From contig NW_024737042.1 in NCBI RefSeq assembly GCF_018991925.1, positions 17,919,589 through 17,983,588 on the forward strand: a stretch of DNA of 64,000 nt. Direction: 5' to 3'. Position numbers and translations under genes: made by a program. This document shows, one piece after another, positions 11,239 through 20,936 of this stretch. Below the pieces are notes generated by a model, which was not told the DNA's origin, searched no databases, and saw only the letters and a program-made list of their open reading frames with translations. Positions within the stretch are counted from its first letter, which is position 1, and each line of letters begins with the position of its first letter. This DNA comes from Homarus americanus (Eukaryota; Arthropoda; Malacostraca; Decapoda; Nephropidae).

Positions 11239-11367
11239 ATGCCTAATAAATGTGCCGTATCTGGGTGCATATCAAATTACAGACAAAATAAAAATTTGAT
11301 ATTTCATCGATTTCCAAAAGATGAAAAACAGAAAAAAAAAGATTATATTTTGTACATGCAGCAAATA
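11239..11367 (+). pseudogene. THAP-domain protein N-terminus, truncated
   Basis: The frame starts MPNKCAVSGCISNY and continues KNLIFHRFPKDEKQKKK. This is the start of a THAP C2CH zinc-coordinating DNA-binding module. The first two cysteines are at residues 5 and 10 (CX4C), followed by the typical FHRFPKD segment. The later C..H pair and the AVPTIF-type end are missing. The frame is entered after about 43 codons by a mariner-type insertion beginning at 11368, and the DNA after the insertion does not resume a recognisable THAP domain. THAP domains occur in cellular regulators and in P-element transposases. Which one this was cannot be told. The ATG at 11239 is chosen because THAP domains begin directly at the N-terminus. 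Confidence 0.7.
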
Positions 11368-11837
11368 CAGGGCGAGTCAAAAGTCTCCATACATCGGCAA
11401 AATTATCACTTTATTATACAATCACTCGTAAGTCACAAAATATGCTCTATATGGGAACCATTACGTTTCAACAAGATGCATGCGCCAGTGGCTGGATCAG
11501 CAGTTTCCGGCTCACTGGATTGGCCGCCGTGGTCTCGTGGAGTGGCCTCGGAGGTCTCCAGACCTCACTCCCCTTGATTTTTACTTGTGGCGGCACTTGA
11601 AGGCCATAGTGTACCAGGTGAAGACACAAAACACGGACTACCAAAAGGAACGCATTCGTGATGCGTGTGCGCGCATAACACCAGACATGTTAATGGGCGT
11701 TCACCGTGAGTGGGAAGAACGCATTCATATGTGTATTCAGTGTAATGGTTCCAACATAGATCATATTTTGTGACTTACAAGTGATTGTATAATAAAGTGA
11801 TCATTTTGCCTATGTATGGAGACTTTTGACTCACGTG
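11368..11837 (+). mobile_element. Mariner/IS630-type relic with ~96-bp inverted repeats
   Basis: The ends share GAGTCAAAAGTCTCCATACA and continue as inverted repeats over about 96 bases (11368-11464 and 11742-11837), roughly 90% alike. TA flanks both sides (11366-11367 and 11838-11839). Only the last third of the transposase lies between them, so the copy is internally deleted and cannot move by itself. Confidence 0.9.
11465..11773 (+). pseudogene. Mariner-type transposase, C-terminal part
   Basis: The protein contains FQQDA (position of the second catalytic Asp) in one frame, and then, one frameshift later, WIGRRGLVEWPRRSPDLTPL and DFYLWRHLKAIVYQ. SPDLTPLDFYLW is the hallmark of the third acidic residue of the DDE/D core. 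It ends naturally at a TGA just before the right inverted repeat. The N-terminal helix-turn-helix and the first Asp are absent because coding begins directly at the end of the left inverted repeat. It is closest to DUF4817-associated insect mariner-like transposases, from general knowledge of the family. Confidence 0.85.
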
Positions 11838-12557
11838 TATGTATGGCGCAACCGGAGGAAGGGCAATACTTGAGCAGTTGGCAGGTTTAAATTTAAATTC
11901 CCTATGTCTAGCGTTCAGCTAGGACACCGGATGTGGAGAGACCAGTACTTATTTGTTGCTTGAAACTATTTTATAGCTTACTCGTCTGTAATATATCTAG
12001 CGGCCATAATATTGATACATTGAAAACCGCTACACATACTGTATATACTTCTATTCACTGATTTACTGTAATAGCTTTGGCGGAGAGAATTATGATAATT
12101 ATAATCATTAATAACACTGCCCTGCATAGTTTTTGAGGTTTGTGTATTATTAAGCTTTTCTGGGTGTATTTTGCATGCTGATCTCAAAAATGTTATCCAT
12201 TTTGCTCAATCAGGTCAGAATTTTGTGATATAGCATTTTAAGCGGAGATTCAGGTAAAATATTGGCATTTTTCGCTCAAAATGGGGTCCTCATATTCGTT
12301 CATTAAAAAAATCATCCGAGACATTGGCAAGCCTCACACAAAAGATTTCGGTCAGTTTTAATACACTTACGATGCATTTAAATACACCCACGTGCTCGCC
12401 GGCCATTTAAATGTCCGCCGTGACGCAAAGGAAAAGAGTATATGTCCGTGTTTTTTTACATATATTTTTTCACAATTAAATTTCTTTTTCATCTGGTGGT
12501 ACATGGCATGTACTAGCAACCACCCCGATGTGCCTCTAAAGTCTAGACCCTCAGTAA

Positions 12558-12785
12558 CCGTGACAAGGAATTTCGCAAGTTCTTCAGTTTTGACAAGGAA
12601 ACTTCATTGGTGTATTGCAACAATATCAGTGGACTCATTGCAGCTATGGGAATATCATACAATATATCAGAGTGGCGGCTCTTCATTGACTCATCAAAAA
12701 GAAGCTTGAAAGCTGTGTTGTTGTTCAATGGAAACCAGGTCGCGTCTGTTCCGGTGGGGCATTCAGTGCAGATAGTTAAAGAAAA
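12558..12785 (+). pseudogene. Orphan repeat-associated ORF fragment (LFIDSSK family)
   Basis: The translation reads FRKFFSFDKETSLVYCNNIS, then EWRLFIDSSKRSLKAVLLFN, then VASVPVGHSVQIVKE. I recognise this from many arthropod repeat-associated uncharacterised proteins, but no function is established that I can cite. The homology starts in the middle of the protein and stops exactly at a perfect palindrome (12772-12823), so both ends are lost. The upstream region to 12,390 carries no supporting frame. Confidence 0.55.
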
Positions 12786-12823
12786 TAATACAAATTATAA
12801 TTTGTATTATTTTCTTTAACTAT
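12772..12823. repeat. Perfect 52-bp palindrome
   Basis: ATAGTTAAAGAAAATAATAC leads into a centre AAATTATAATTT, and the right arm is an exact reverse complement with no spacer. It could extrude as a cruciform. It abuts the orphan ORF fragment. Confidence 0.97.
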
Positions 12824-13270
12824 TTTATTCAATTCTTGTATTCCTTCTGCCCCCCGCCCCAGTAAATAGCCAGCCCATATGCCTTTGATTACCCAATTGC
12901 TTTTACACTGATGCTGGCAGCAACATCATAAAAGTATAACATAATAATAAGGAGAGGAAGCAAAGGATAAATAATATTAATAATAAATTTTTAATAATAA
13001 GAATAGGGATATCATAAAAAAATAATGATTACATGAGAAGTTCAAGTGGCTAATTGAAAGATAGTGTGTTAGGGGTTTAGAAAATCAGGAAATATCTTCT
13101 TATATAGTGGGGTGGTCTCATCAGTGATAATGTACGACTCTTCCCTTATTGCCGTTTTCTTAGACTACGACCAATGACGTCACATAATTAGCTCCGCCTC
13201 CTAAACATGGGTTGACTTAGTATAATTAGACTTTGCCTACAACTTTACGGCTTTCTGCCCTGCTAGTCAT
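12824..13270. other. No gene seen
   Basis: AT-rich DNA with AATAATATTAATAATA stretches. A TGACGTCA octamer (CRE-like) lies at about 13,164 and is followed by TAGCTCCGCCTCC. No supported coding frame is near it, so a promoter is not called. Confidence 0.6.

Positions 13271-13271
<1 letters not shown>

Positions 13272-13313
<42 letters not shown>
13272..13313. repeat. (TC)n microsatellite
   Basis: About 42 bases of TC, followed by unassigned DNA to 13,920 with no recognisable coding frame. Confidence 0.97.
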
Positions 13314-13317
<4 letters not shown>

Positions 13318-13919
13318 ATACACCCAGGAGTAGAGTGAGGGAGGCTGTAAGAGATCCAACATTTGTTTATCGTCAACAAACATTCTCAAACCTTATATCT
13401 CTTCAATAGGTTTTCATTACATTTATCCAAATACGATTACAAATACATACTAAAGGTCTATAAAAATATAGAATGTCTGTCACGTAAGAGAATGTGATGC
13501 TATTGGTGGTTTTGTCTGGTGCACGAGACCAGTTCTCAATATCTGGAGCCAGAGAGCAAAAACTTCTGTGCAGTTCATTGACCTCAGCCTAAAAGGAAAC
13601 CAAACAAGACGATGTTCTACACCCGTGAAAAGATCGATAAGATGTTGACGAGTCAGTTACTACATCGTGGGTGGATGACAATACTGCCAGTGGAGACGAG
13701 ATGAGGGTCGAGGTCAGCTCTCGGCCCACAGACCACACGCCCTCAGAGTCTTACCTCACAGCAGCCATCTTGTGCGCAGAAAGAGGAGTCCTGGGCTCTC
13801 TTATCGATCTTTCTAATCTATAATGCATGTAGTAGTAGTGCTCATGCTAAATATAATATTGTAATAAGTCAATGTGATATATTATTTTCTAAAATATTTT
13901 TTTGCCGTCATCTTACGTA

Positions 13920-13995
13920 CAACTTATCTCGCCTAACCTAACCCAACCTGACCTAACCTCGTCTAACCTAGCCTAACTTAACCAACCGTCACTAC
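13920..13995 (-). repeat. Short CCTAA-type tract
   Basis: Contains CGCCTAACCTAACCCAACCT, then CTGACCTAACC and CTAACCTAGCCTAACTTAAC. Like 10490-10930, it is telomere-unit-like on the reverse strand. Confidence 0.65.
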
Positions 13996-14442
13996 AAAGA
14001 TAACATTACAGGCTCCCGTCACTATATTTTTAGTGTGTATGAATGTATGCATGCACGTATATATATAATCATAAAGGAGCAGATAATTTGTTTTTTAACA
14101 AACTTCATGGAGCTCACGATAACCATAATTCTCGAAGACCCGCAAGAGCTGCACCAACAAGTCGTAAGAGAACCGGGACACCAAGGACAAATGCATAAAC
14201 ACTTAAACAAAACAAGGGGAGGGAAGACATACACCAGAAACGGGTCGGGTGTTCTAGAGCTCTGACAGATTAAGAACCAACACTTTCACCAGCGTTATAG
14301 TAGGGAAAAACTCAAAACTAAAATATCAAGGTGCTTATTTGATTTTCTTTGAAGCCTTTTCCTACTTAATTACCGAGTGAGCCGGAAGCATGAAGAGGTA
14401 TTACACCTTTATTCATTATCATTATATATATATACAACAGAG

Positions 14443-14582
14443 AGAACATAAGAATAGAGGAAACTGCAGTGGGCCTATTGGCCCATACTGGACAGTTCCG
14501 TTTACACCCAACCCCTATTGCTCATATATTCATCCAGCCTATGTTTGAAGCTATCCAGTATATTCGAGTTAATGATGATGTT
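14443..14582 (-). mobile_element. Family B 3' end, reverse orientation
   Basis: On the reverse strand it ends with GGGCCAATAGGCCCACTGC and TTCTTATGTTCT, the family B terminus. The same segment recurs at 62355-62690. It abuts a forward-oriented family B 3' part at about 14,583, giving a head-to-head arrangement. Confidence 0.8.
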
Positions 14583-15128
14583 TGGTAACTGCTGACGTTA
14601 TCTTGAAACTTTACCTAGCATTAGTGAGGCCACACATGGATTATGCGGTTCAGTTCTGGTGTCCTTATTATAGAATGGACATAGATTCTTTGGAGAGAGT
14701 ACAAAGAAGAATGACAAAAATGATCCATAATATTAGAAACCTTCCATATGAAGAAAGACTGAAAAGCTTAGGCTACATTCATTAGAGAGGCGTAGAGTTA
14801 GGGGAGATATGATAGAGGTGTACAAGTGGGTAAGTGGGATTAACAAGGGTAAAATGGAAGATGTTCTGAAGCTCAGTAATAACGAAATAACTAGAACAAA
14901 TGGCTTTAAATTAGATAAATTCCGATTCAGAAAGGATATAGGCAAGCACTGGTTTGGTAATAGAGTTGTGGATATGTGGAATAGGATACCGAGTGCTATA
15001 GTAGGATCGGGGACGCTAGGGAGCTTCAAGACGAAGTTGGATAGGCACATGGAAGTGCTGGGATGGGTGTGAAAGGGATCTGCCCTGTATGGGCCAGTCG
15101 GCCTCCTGCAGTATCCCACTTTCTTATG
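14583..15128 (+). pseudogene. Family B ORF2 C-terminus and 3' end
   Basis: The forward frames (14582-14785, then 14809-15072 after a frameshift) read VILKLYLALVRPHMDYAVQF, then SLERVQRRMTKMIHNIRN, SLERRRVRGDMIEVYKWVSG, GKHWFGNRVVDMWNRIPSAI and LGSFKTKLDRHMEVLGWV, then stop. This is the region after the reverse transcriptase core of CR1/L2-type LINEs. The 3' end carries GGGCCAGTCGGCCTCCTGC and two TTCTTATG units, an octamer tail like that of CR1 elements. Confidence 0.9.
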
Positions 15129-15129
15129 T

Positions 15130-16500
15130 TCTTATGTTCTATTTTTAAACCAATGTTTCCCTATATCACGCCTAAAACTAAATTTATTTAATTTAATACC
15201 ATTGTTACGAGTTTGCTCCTGGTTGGATAGATTGAGTACCTTTGTAATGCCAACTTTTTTTGTCCTAACTTCCCATTTATACACCTCGATCATATCGCCC
15301 CTCACTCTACGTCTCTCCAGGGAGTGCAAATTTTGATGCTTTAACCTGTCTCTGAACTCAAGGCTCCTAATGCCCGTGACTAGTCTTGTCATTCTGTTCT
15401 GAAGTCTTCCTAGGGATTCTATATCCATTCTGTAGTACGATGACCAGAACTGAACTGTGTAGTCCAAGTGAGGTCTCACAAGGGCAAGATATAGTTTTAG
15501 GATAACCTCGCTAGTTTTGTACACATTGTTGACCTTGGTTTAACATTCCCACTTATCATTACTCCTAAATCTTCTTCACAGTCGGATTTCTCTATAACAT
15601 CAGTTGTTCATCCGATATCTGGTTTCTCTGTTTACATATCTTACACGAAGTACTTTCTATTTGTCCACATTAAATTATCTGCCAATTTTCAGATCATGCG
15701 AAATTTTTTTTTAGATCTTCCTGTAGTTTTGCAGACTCCTCGTCAAATTTAATTACACGCCCTATTTTAGTGTCAACAGCAAATTTACTTACGTTACTGT
15801 ATATGCCTATATCAATGTCGTTTATGTATATAATAAATAGTAATGGTCCAAGTACTGAGCCTTGGGGAACTCCACTAGTGCCGGTAACACTTACTCACTG
15901 TTTCCTGTCCTGTAACCATGCCCTAATCCATTTCAGAATATATTCTTCAATTCCACGAACCTCCACTTTTCGTATTAGCCTTTCGTGGGCGACTCTGTCG
16001 AAGGCTTGGACATGAACGCCAACTTGTGAGGCCATGTTGGGAATCATTGATCAACTTGTGCTTCTGCAGGGGATTTCGAATAGAGTTTGAAATTATTGCT
16101 TCCAGCAATTTGCCTACAATTGATGTTAAACTGATTAGAGGATAGTGATCTATCTCCCTTCTTGAAAATCTACATCACATTCGCTATCCTCCAGGATTCT
16201 GGTACTACACCCGTTTTTAACGTCATGTTCAACAAATTTGCTAAAGGCATATTAAGCGCTTTCTTACATTCCTTTAATACTCTGGCAAATATCTCATTGG
16301 GACCTGGTGACTTATTGAGCTTTAGCGTGTCTATTTGCGTACTAACATCGTTACTAGTCACTACTATCTCGCTTAATCTATTTTCTTCATTATCTCTATA
16401 TAATCGGTGCCTCGGGTATTGTTTAAAATTTTGGTGGTGAAAACTGTTGAAAAATATCTGTTCAGATTATTGCTCATTTCTCCGTCATTATACATTAGTT
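15130..16500 (-). pseudogene. Family B copy, reverse strand, 5'-truncated
   Basis: Reverse frames at 15132-15524 give ALVRPHLDYTVQFWSSYYRM and SLERRRVRGDMIEVYKW. The frame at 16170-16361 gives LKLNKSPGPNEIFARVLKEC, the start of the RT domain. The middle (15,525-16,160) still resembles RT in pieces, e.g. YADD-region remnants, but carries stops. It lies tail-to-tail with the forward fragment ending at 15128. Its upstream side is cut at about 16,500 by a family A tail. Confidence 0.85.
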
Positions 16501-16508
16501 CTCCTGTA

Positions 16509-16580
16509 TATTTTTTTTTTTTTCAGGATTAGCCCACCCGGGCAAAGGTCACTGACCCACATCGGGGCCTGGGGGGCGAA
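16509..16580 (-). mobile_element. Family A 3' tail, severely 5'-truncated
   Basis: A run of 13 T (poly(A) on the reverse strand) is followed by a segment ending GGGGCCTGGGGGGCGAAAAT. The same GGGGCCTGGGGGGCG motif sits beside the poly(A) of the long family A copy at 39,220. It interrupts the reverse family B copy. Confidence 0.75.
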
Positions 16581-16581
16581 A

Positions 16582-16628
16582 ATGTAATAATAATCATCAT
16601 CATCATAATCATAATCATAATCATAATC

Positions 16629-16683
<55 letters not shown>
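16582..16683. repeat. (AAT)n / (CAT)n microsatellite
   Basis: ATCATCATCATAATCATAAT grades into pure AAT for about 60 bases. It may have grown from the tail region beside it. Confidence 0.95.
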
Positions 16684-16685
<2 letters not shown>

Positions 16686-16841
16686 CTAATAAGTTCATAG
16701 TAAATGAAATTTATAATAAAACAAAAAATAATAAAAGCAACAACACTGATAATATTAATATTAAAAAAACAAAGAAATACAAATATTGAAAAAAAAGATC
16801 ACTAGAGGAAAGGTCACAGCAGCTTAGCTCAAAGGGATCAA

Positions 16842-17129
16842 TTGAGAGTAATGACTAGTGCTACTTGTGAACAGGATTGTGCCCTTCTGAGAGCAGAGTT
16901 AGAGAGGACCAAGGAAGATATCTTGAAATTAAAGGAAGAGATAGCGAGGATAAAGGAAGAAACGAGGCAAGGAAAGCAGGTGTCTGACGAAAACTCAGGC
17001 GAATGGAAGGTTGTGAGGAGAGGGACGACTAAACTGGTGGTGAAAACACACACCAAGGATACAACAACAAGAGCTAAGTGTACCAATTCTTTCACTCCCC
17101 TGATAGATGAATTGGACGTTAGTATATAG
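16842..17129 (+). pseudogene. Family B ORF1, N-terminal coiled coil
   Basis: A 95-codon frame whose first 45 residues are heptad-like and rich in Leu, Glu and Lys (LRAELERTKEDILKLKEEIA), which should form a coiled coil. Such segments allow ORF1 proteins of CR1-group LINEs to multimerise on RNA. It ends at a stop at 17127-17129. The esterase part follows in another frame after about 30 bases, so a frameshift near 17,130-17,150 splits what was one protein. The ATG lies shortly after a region with no other coding, so it may be the real ORF1 start, or there may have been more upstream. Confidence 0.75.
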
Positions 17130-17149
17130 TCAGGGACAGGGCTGACAAG

Positions 17150-17677
17150 GTAGGCACGAAAATCTTGATTGTTGGCGACTCCCAGGTATGGTACAAGGAC
17201 AGAGCTTTTTGTAGTAAAGATAAAAATAGGATGAGGGTGTGTTTGCCAGAAGCTGGGGTGGGGGATATAGTTGACAGGATGGACAACATCTTGTCTGGTA
17301 ATGGGAACAAACCCATTATCTGCCTTAGAGCAGGAGGCAATGATATTGGCTGGTGCAGGAGTGAGGAGCTTCTTGATAAGTTCAAGACAGCTATAGAACG
17401 TATTAGGTCTAAGGGAGGGATCCCTATCATATGTGGTGTCCTGCCTAAAAGGAGAGTTGGCAATGAATGGTTGTCAAGGGCAGTTGGTGTCAACGGCCGT
17501 CTTGACAGATATTGCAAGTCAATATCAGTTCCATTCATTGACAAATGGGACAACTTTTACGGCAGAAGGGACCTTTATGCTAGGGATGGGGTGCATCTGT
17601 CTCGGGATGAGGTGGCAACCCTGGCTGGGTCTCTCGAGAGAGTAGTTCAAAAGATGTCGAAGTCTTTAAACTGCTAG
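17150..17677 (+). CDS. Family B ORF1, SGNH hydrolase (esterase) domain
   Basis: About 170 residues. It has the block-I GDS motif (VGDSQV, with Ser6 counted from the leucine codon at 17165), block-III GGND (residues 57-60) and block-V DGVHLS (Asp141, His144). The Ser/Asp/His set of an SGNH hydrolase is therefore intact. Esterase domains in LINE ORF1 are established for CR1-type elements, and their role in retrotransposition is still debated. The frame has no upstream ATG of its own because a frameshift separates it from the coiled coil (16842-17129). It ends at TAG, nine bases before the possible ORF2 ATG at 17686. The catalytic core is the best-kept part of this otherwise decayed element. Confidence 0.85.
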   Translation, partial: VGTKILIVGDSQVWYKDRAFCSKDKNRMRVCLPEAGVGDIVDRMDNILSGNGNKPIICLRAGGNDIGWCRSEELLDKFKTAIERIRSKGGIPIICGVLPKRRVGNEWLSRAVGVNGRLDRYCKSISVPFIDKWDNFYGRRDLYARDGVHLSRDEVATLAGSLERVVQKMSKSLNC

Positions 17678-17685
17678 GGGAATAT

Positions 17686-18540
17686 ATGAGCACAGGGGTG
17701 GAGACTGCAGTGGGAGCGGGTAAACAAAGTGAAAGGTTACAGGGAAATAATGCTGGGAATTATGACAAAACTAAATTAGGCAGGGAGTTAAAACCTAAAC
17801 GCGACAAAAAGAGGACTCAGAACACGACTAACTTAGATGTCTACTATGCAAACAGTAGAAGTATGAGAAACAAAATGGATGATATTAGGGCCTTGGTATG
17901 TACCGGAAAAATCGATAGAATAGCATTCACCGAAACATGGATAAACCTAGACTCACGTGAGTTACTGTCGAATACCAAATTGCAGGTTACAAATTATTCC
18001 ACACCGATAGGCAGATTAGAAAAGGAGGCGGAGTAGCAATCTATGTCAGGGATAATTTGAAGTGTGAAATAAATAAGGAAATCAAAACTGAGCGGAATAC
18101 AGAAACAATTTGGATAGAATTAATCGATGGTAGGGAAAAATTAATCACAGTAGTAATATATAGACCTCCTAATCTTGATAGTTAATGAGCTACTTAGTTG
18201 GGACGAAATGCCCAGGGCTTCCATACATTGCAAAGTCTGTATAGTAGGCGACTTTAAGTTTAGCCAAATAGATTGGACCGACTCTATGGGTAACTCAGAA
18301 TCAGAGGATTTTCTTGAAACGACCCAGGACTGTTTCCTAAGTCAACATATAACCGAACTCACCTGGGGTAATAATATACTCGATTTAGTTCTGTCAAACA
18401 GAGAAAACCTCATTAGTAATGTCGAGGTAGGGAACGAACTTACAAACAGCGATCACAAAGAAACTAGATTCCAGTTAGAATTTCAGGACAGCCGTAAGGA
18501 AAATTCCACTTAAGTCCCAGATTTCAGAAGGGCAAACTCT
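17686..18540 (+). pseudogene. Family B ORF2, AP-like endonuclease
   Basis: The first frame (17686-18036) reads LDVYYANSRSMRNKMDDIRA and IDRIAFTETW, with the catalytic Glu of the ETW motif. A frameshift follows near 18,010. GGGVAIYVRDNLKCE and VIYRPP come next, then VCIVGDFKFSQIDW and TNSDHKETRFQLEF at 18175-18513. The usual GDFN has become GDFK, so the metal-binding Asn is lost. SDH is kept. This endonuclease nicks the genomic target in target-primed reverse transcription. Several stops show it is inactive. Confidence 0.88.
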
Positions 18541-18857
18541 GATAGCTTGAAGAGGCATTTAAGAGAGGGGGTATCACGCTTGGGGGTGAACTATATGACC
18601 TCACATGAGGTGACTTCACTCAATGTACCCACAGAGGGCGACCTCACCCTACCCGGAGACCTGACGGTTGAGATTGACCTGATATCGAGATCTGAGGTTG
18701 CCGAGTTCCAAGACAATTTAAAATGAGTTACTTAATGCACAAAGGCAGAACATACCATACAAAAAACTCAGATCAAACAACAATGACCCTAAATGGATAA
18801 ATAATTATTTAAAGAACATTATTGGAAAAAAGGAAGGCTATAGGTAAGAGAACGGTT

Positions 18858-19111
18858 ATGGGGTGTATGGCGCCATTTACGATGACCTTCTAGCCCTGGT
18901 CTTTTTTCAGCAATATCGCCTTAACACATGGAATTCTGCACTTTTCGAAGCTTTGGAGGAGTCTCGAAACAAGTTTCCTGGTGGGAATTATTAGCTTGTG
19001 CTGTACTCAAAATATCGAAACTTCGACATCTCTCCAGAGCTTCAAAAGGGTGGTATAACTGAAACAAGATCAGGGCAAGAAGGTCATCGTAAATGGCGTC
19101 GTACACCCCAT
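18858..19111. mobile_element. 254-bp MITE nested in family B ORF2
   Basis: Inverted ends of about 50 bases begin ATGGGGTGTATGGCGCCATT on the left, and ATGGGGTGTACGACGCCATT on the right strand. They continue with TACGATGACCTTCT. The flanks read ACGGTT and ACTGTT, a possible decayed 6-base duplication. There is no coding capacity. Superfamily unknown. Confidence 0.8.
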
Positions 19112-20869
19112 GACTGTTCTTGCAATTGGCCCTAAGACCGAGAAAAGAAAAACCAAGAGGATTAATGAGCCGAAGATAGCAAGGGAGGCGAAGTCAAACC
19201 CCAAGGGATTCTATCAAATGTATCAAACTAAAACACGAGAAAAGATTGGACCAATACAGTCAGATACCGGCAAGCTAACTAATGACGACAGAGAAATGAG
19301 CAATAATCTGAAAAAATATTTTTCAACAGTTTTCACCACCGAAAATTTAAACATGGTACCCGAAACTCCGACTCTATACAGAGATAGTGAATAAAATAAA
19401 TTAAACGAGATAGTAGTGACTAGTAACGATGTTAGTAAGCAAATAGACAAACTAAAGCCTAATAAGTCACCAGGTCCCGATGAGATATTTGCCAGAGTAT
19501 TAAAGAAATGTAAGGAAGAGCTTAGTATGCCCTTAGCAAAGTTGTTTAACATGTCCTTAAAAGCAAGTGTAGTACCAGAATCCTGAAGAATAGCAAATGT
19601 AATACAGATTTTCAAGAAGGGAGATAGATCACTATCCTCTAACTACCATCCAATCAGTCGAACGTCAATTGTAGGCAAAGTACTGGTAGCAGTCACTTCA
19701 AACTCTATTCGAAATCACCTGGAGAAGCACAAGTTGATCAATGATTCCCAACAAGGCTTCACAAGCGGGCGTTCATGTCTAACTAATCTATAAACATTCT
19801 TTTCGTCAGTTTTCGAATCAGTGGACGAGTGGCAGAATTATGATGTGGTATAATCTCGACTTTAGCAAAGCCTTCGAAAGAGTCCCCCACGAAAGACTAA
19901 TAAGAAAATTGGAGGCTCATGGCATTAAAGGTGATATTCTAACATGGATTAGGGCGTGGTTATAGGACAGAAAACAGCTAGTGAGCATTAACGGCTCAGT
20001 TCTTGGACCATTATTATTTATTATATACATAACGACATAGATATCGACGTAGACAGCAACATAAGTAAATTTGCCGATGACACTAAAATAGGACGTGTTA
20101 TTAAATAAGACGAGGACTCCGCAAAACTACAGGAAGTTCTAAACAAATTTTTCGAATAGTCTGAAAAATGGCAGATGAAATTTAATGTGGACAAATGTAA
20201 AGTACTCAGTATAGAAGATGTAAACAGAGAAACCAGATACCAGATGAACAACGATGTTATTGAGAAATCCGACTGGGAGAGAGATTTAGGAGTAATGATA
20301 AGTAGGAATCTTAAGCCAAATAATCAATGTGTATTTGCTCGAAACAAAGTTAATAAAGTACTTGGTTCATACAAAGGTGTGTTAGTTACAAGACTCGCGA
20401 GGTCATCTGAAAGCTATATCTTGAGCTTGTGAGACCTCACTTGGATTACGCAGTTCAATTCTGTACACTGTATTACAAAATGGATATAGAATCCTTGGAA
20501 AGAATTTAGAGGAGAATGACAAGACTAATCCCGGGCATTAGGAACCTTGAGTACAGATACAGGTTAAAGCATCTTAATTTGCATTCCCTCGAGAGACGTA
20601 GAGTGAGGGGCGACATGATCGAGGTGTATAAATGGAAGCCAGGGCTAAACAAAGGTACTCAAATTTTCCAACCAGGAGCGAGCTCGTAACAATGGCTTTA
20701 AATTAGACAAATTTAGATTTACAGTAGGCGCGAAATAGGTAAACATTGGTTTGGAAATAGAGTAGTGGACGACTGGAACAAGTTACCAAATATCATTAAT
20801 AACTCGAATACGCTGGATAGCTTCAAACTTAGGCTGGATGGATATATGACCAATAGGGACTGGGTGTAA
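19112..20869 (+). pseudogene. Family B ORF2, reverse transcriptase and C-terminus
   Basis: The RT start is at 19110-19394 (FYQMYQTKTREKIGPIQS), followed by KPNKSPGPDEIFARVLKKC, FKKGDRSLSSNY and QGFTSGRSC. A segment near 19,850 corresponds to DFSKAF, and one near 20,010 to [12 protein letters not shown] frame at 20175-20432 reads MKFNVDKCKVLSI and ERDLGVMISRNLKPNNQC. The C-terminal part ends LRLDGYMTNRDWV at about 20,868. The catalytic Y-D-D region is at about 20,070 (KFADDTKIG). At least eight stops or frameshifts inactivate it. The interruption by the MITE lies just upstream of the RT. Confidence 0.85.
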
Positions 20870-20936
20870 ATGGGACTGCCCAGTATGGGCCAATAGCCCC
20901 GCTGCAGTGTCCTCCATTCTTATGTTCTTATTTTAA

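Larger units (their letters stand above)
16835..20936 (+). mobile_element. Family B: near full-length CR1-like LINE (about 4.1 kb)
   Basis: This carries, in order, a coiled-coil plus SGNH-esterase ORF1, an ORF2 with AP-type endonuclease, reverse transcriptase and C-terminal region, and a 3' end with TTCTTATGTTCTTAT. It holds a 254-bp MITE at 18858-19111. ORF2 is riddled with stops and frameshifts, so the copy is dead. ORF1 is better preserved. An esterase ORF1 and an octamer tail are established features of the CR1 clade. Confidence 0.9.

Noticed and set aside
13160..13200. CRE-like TGACGTCA near a GC-rich box as a promoter
   Set aside because: A single octamer without a TATA, initiator or downstream coding frame is not enough to call a promoter.
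14443..15128. Twin-priming inversion of one LINE insertion
   Set aside because: Both halves end in a 3' terminus at the outer sides, whereas twin priming leaves just one terminus.
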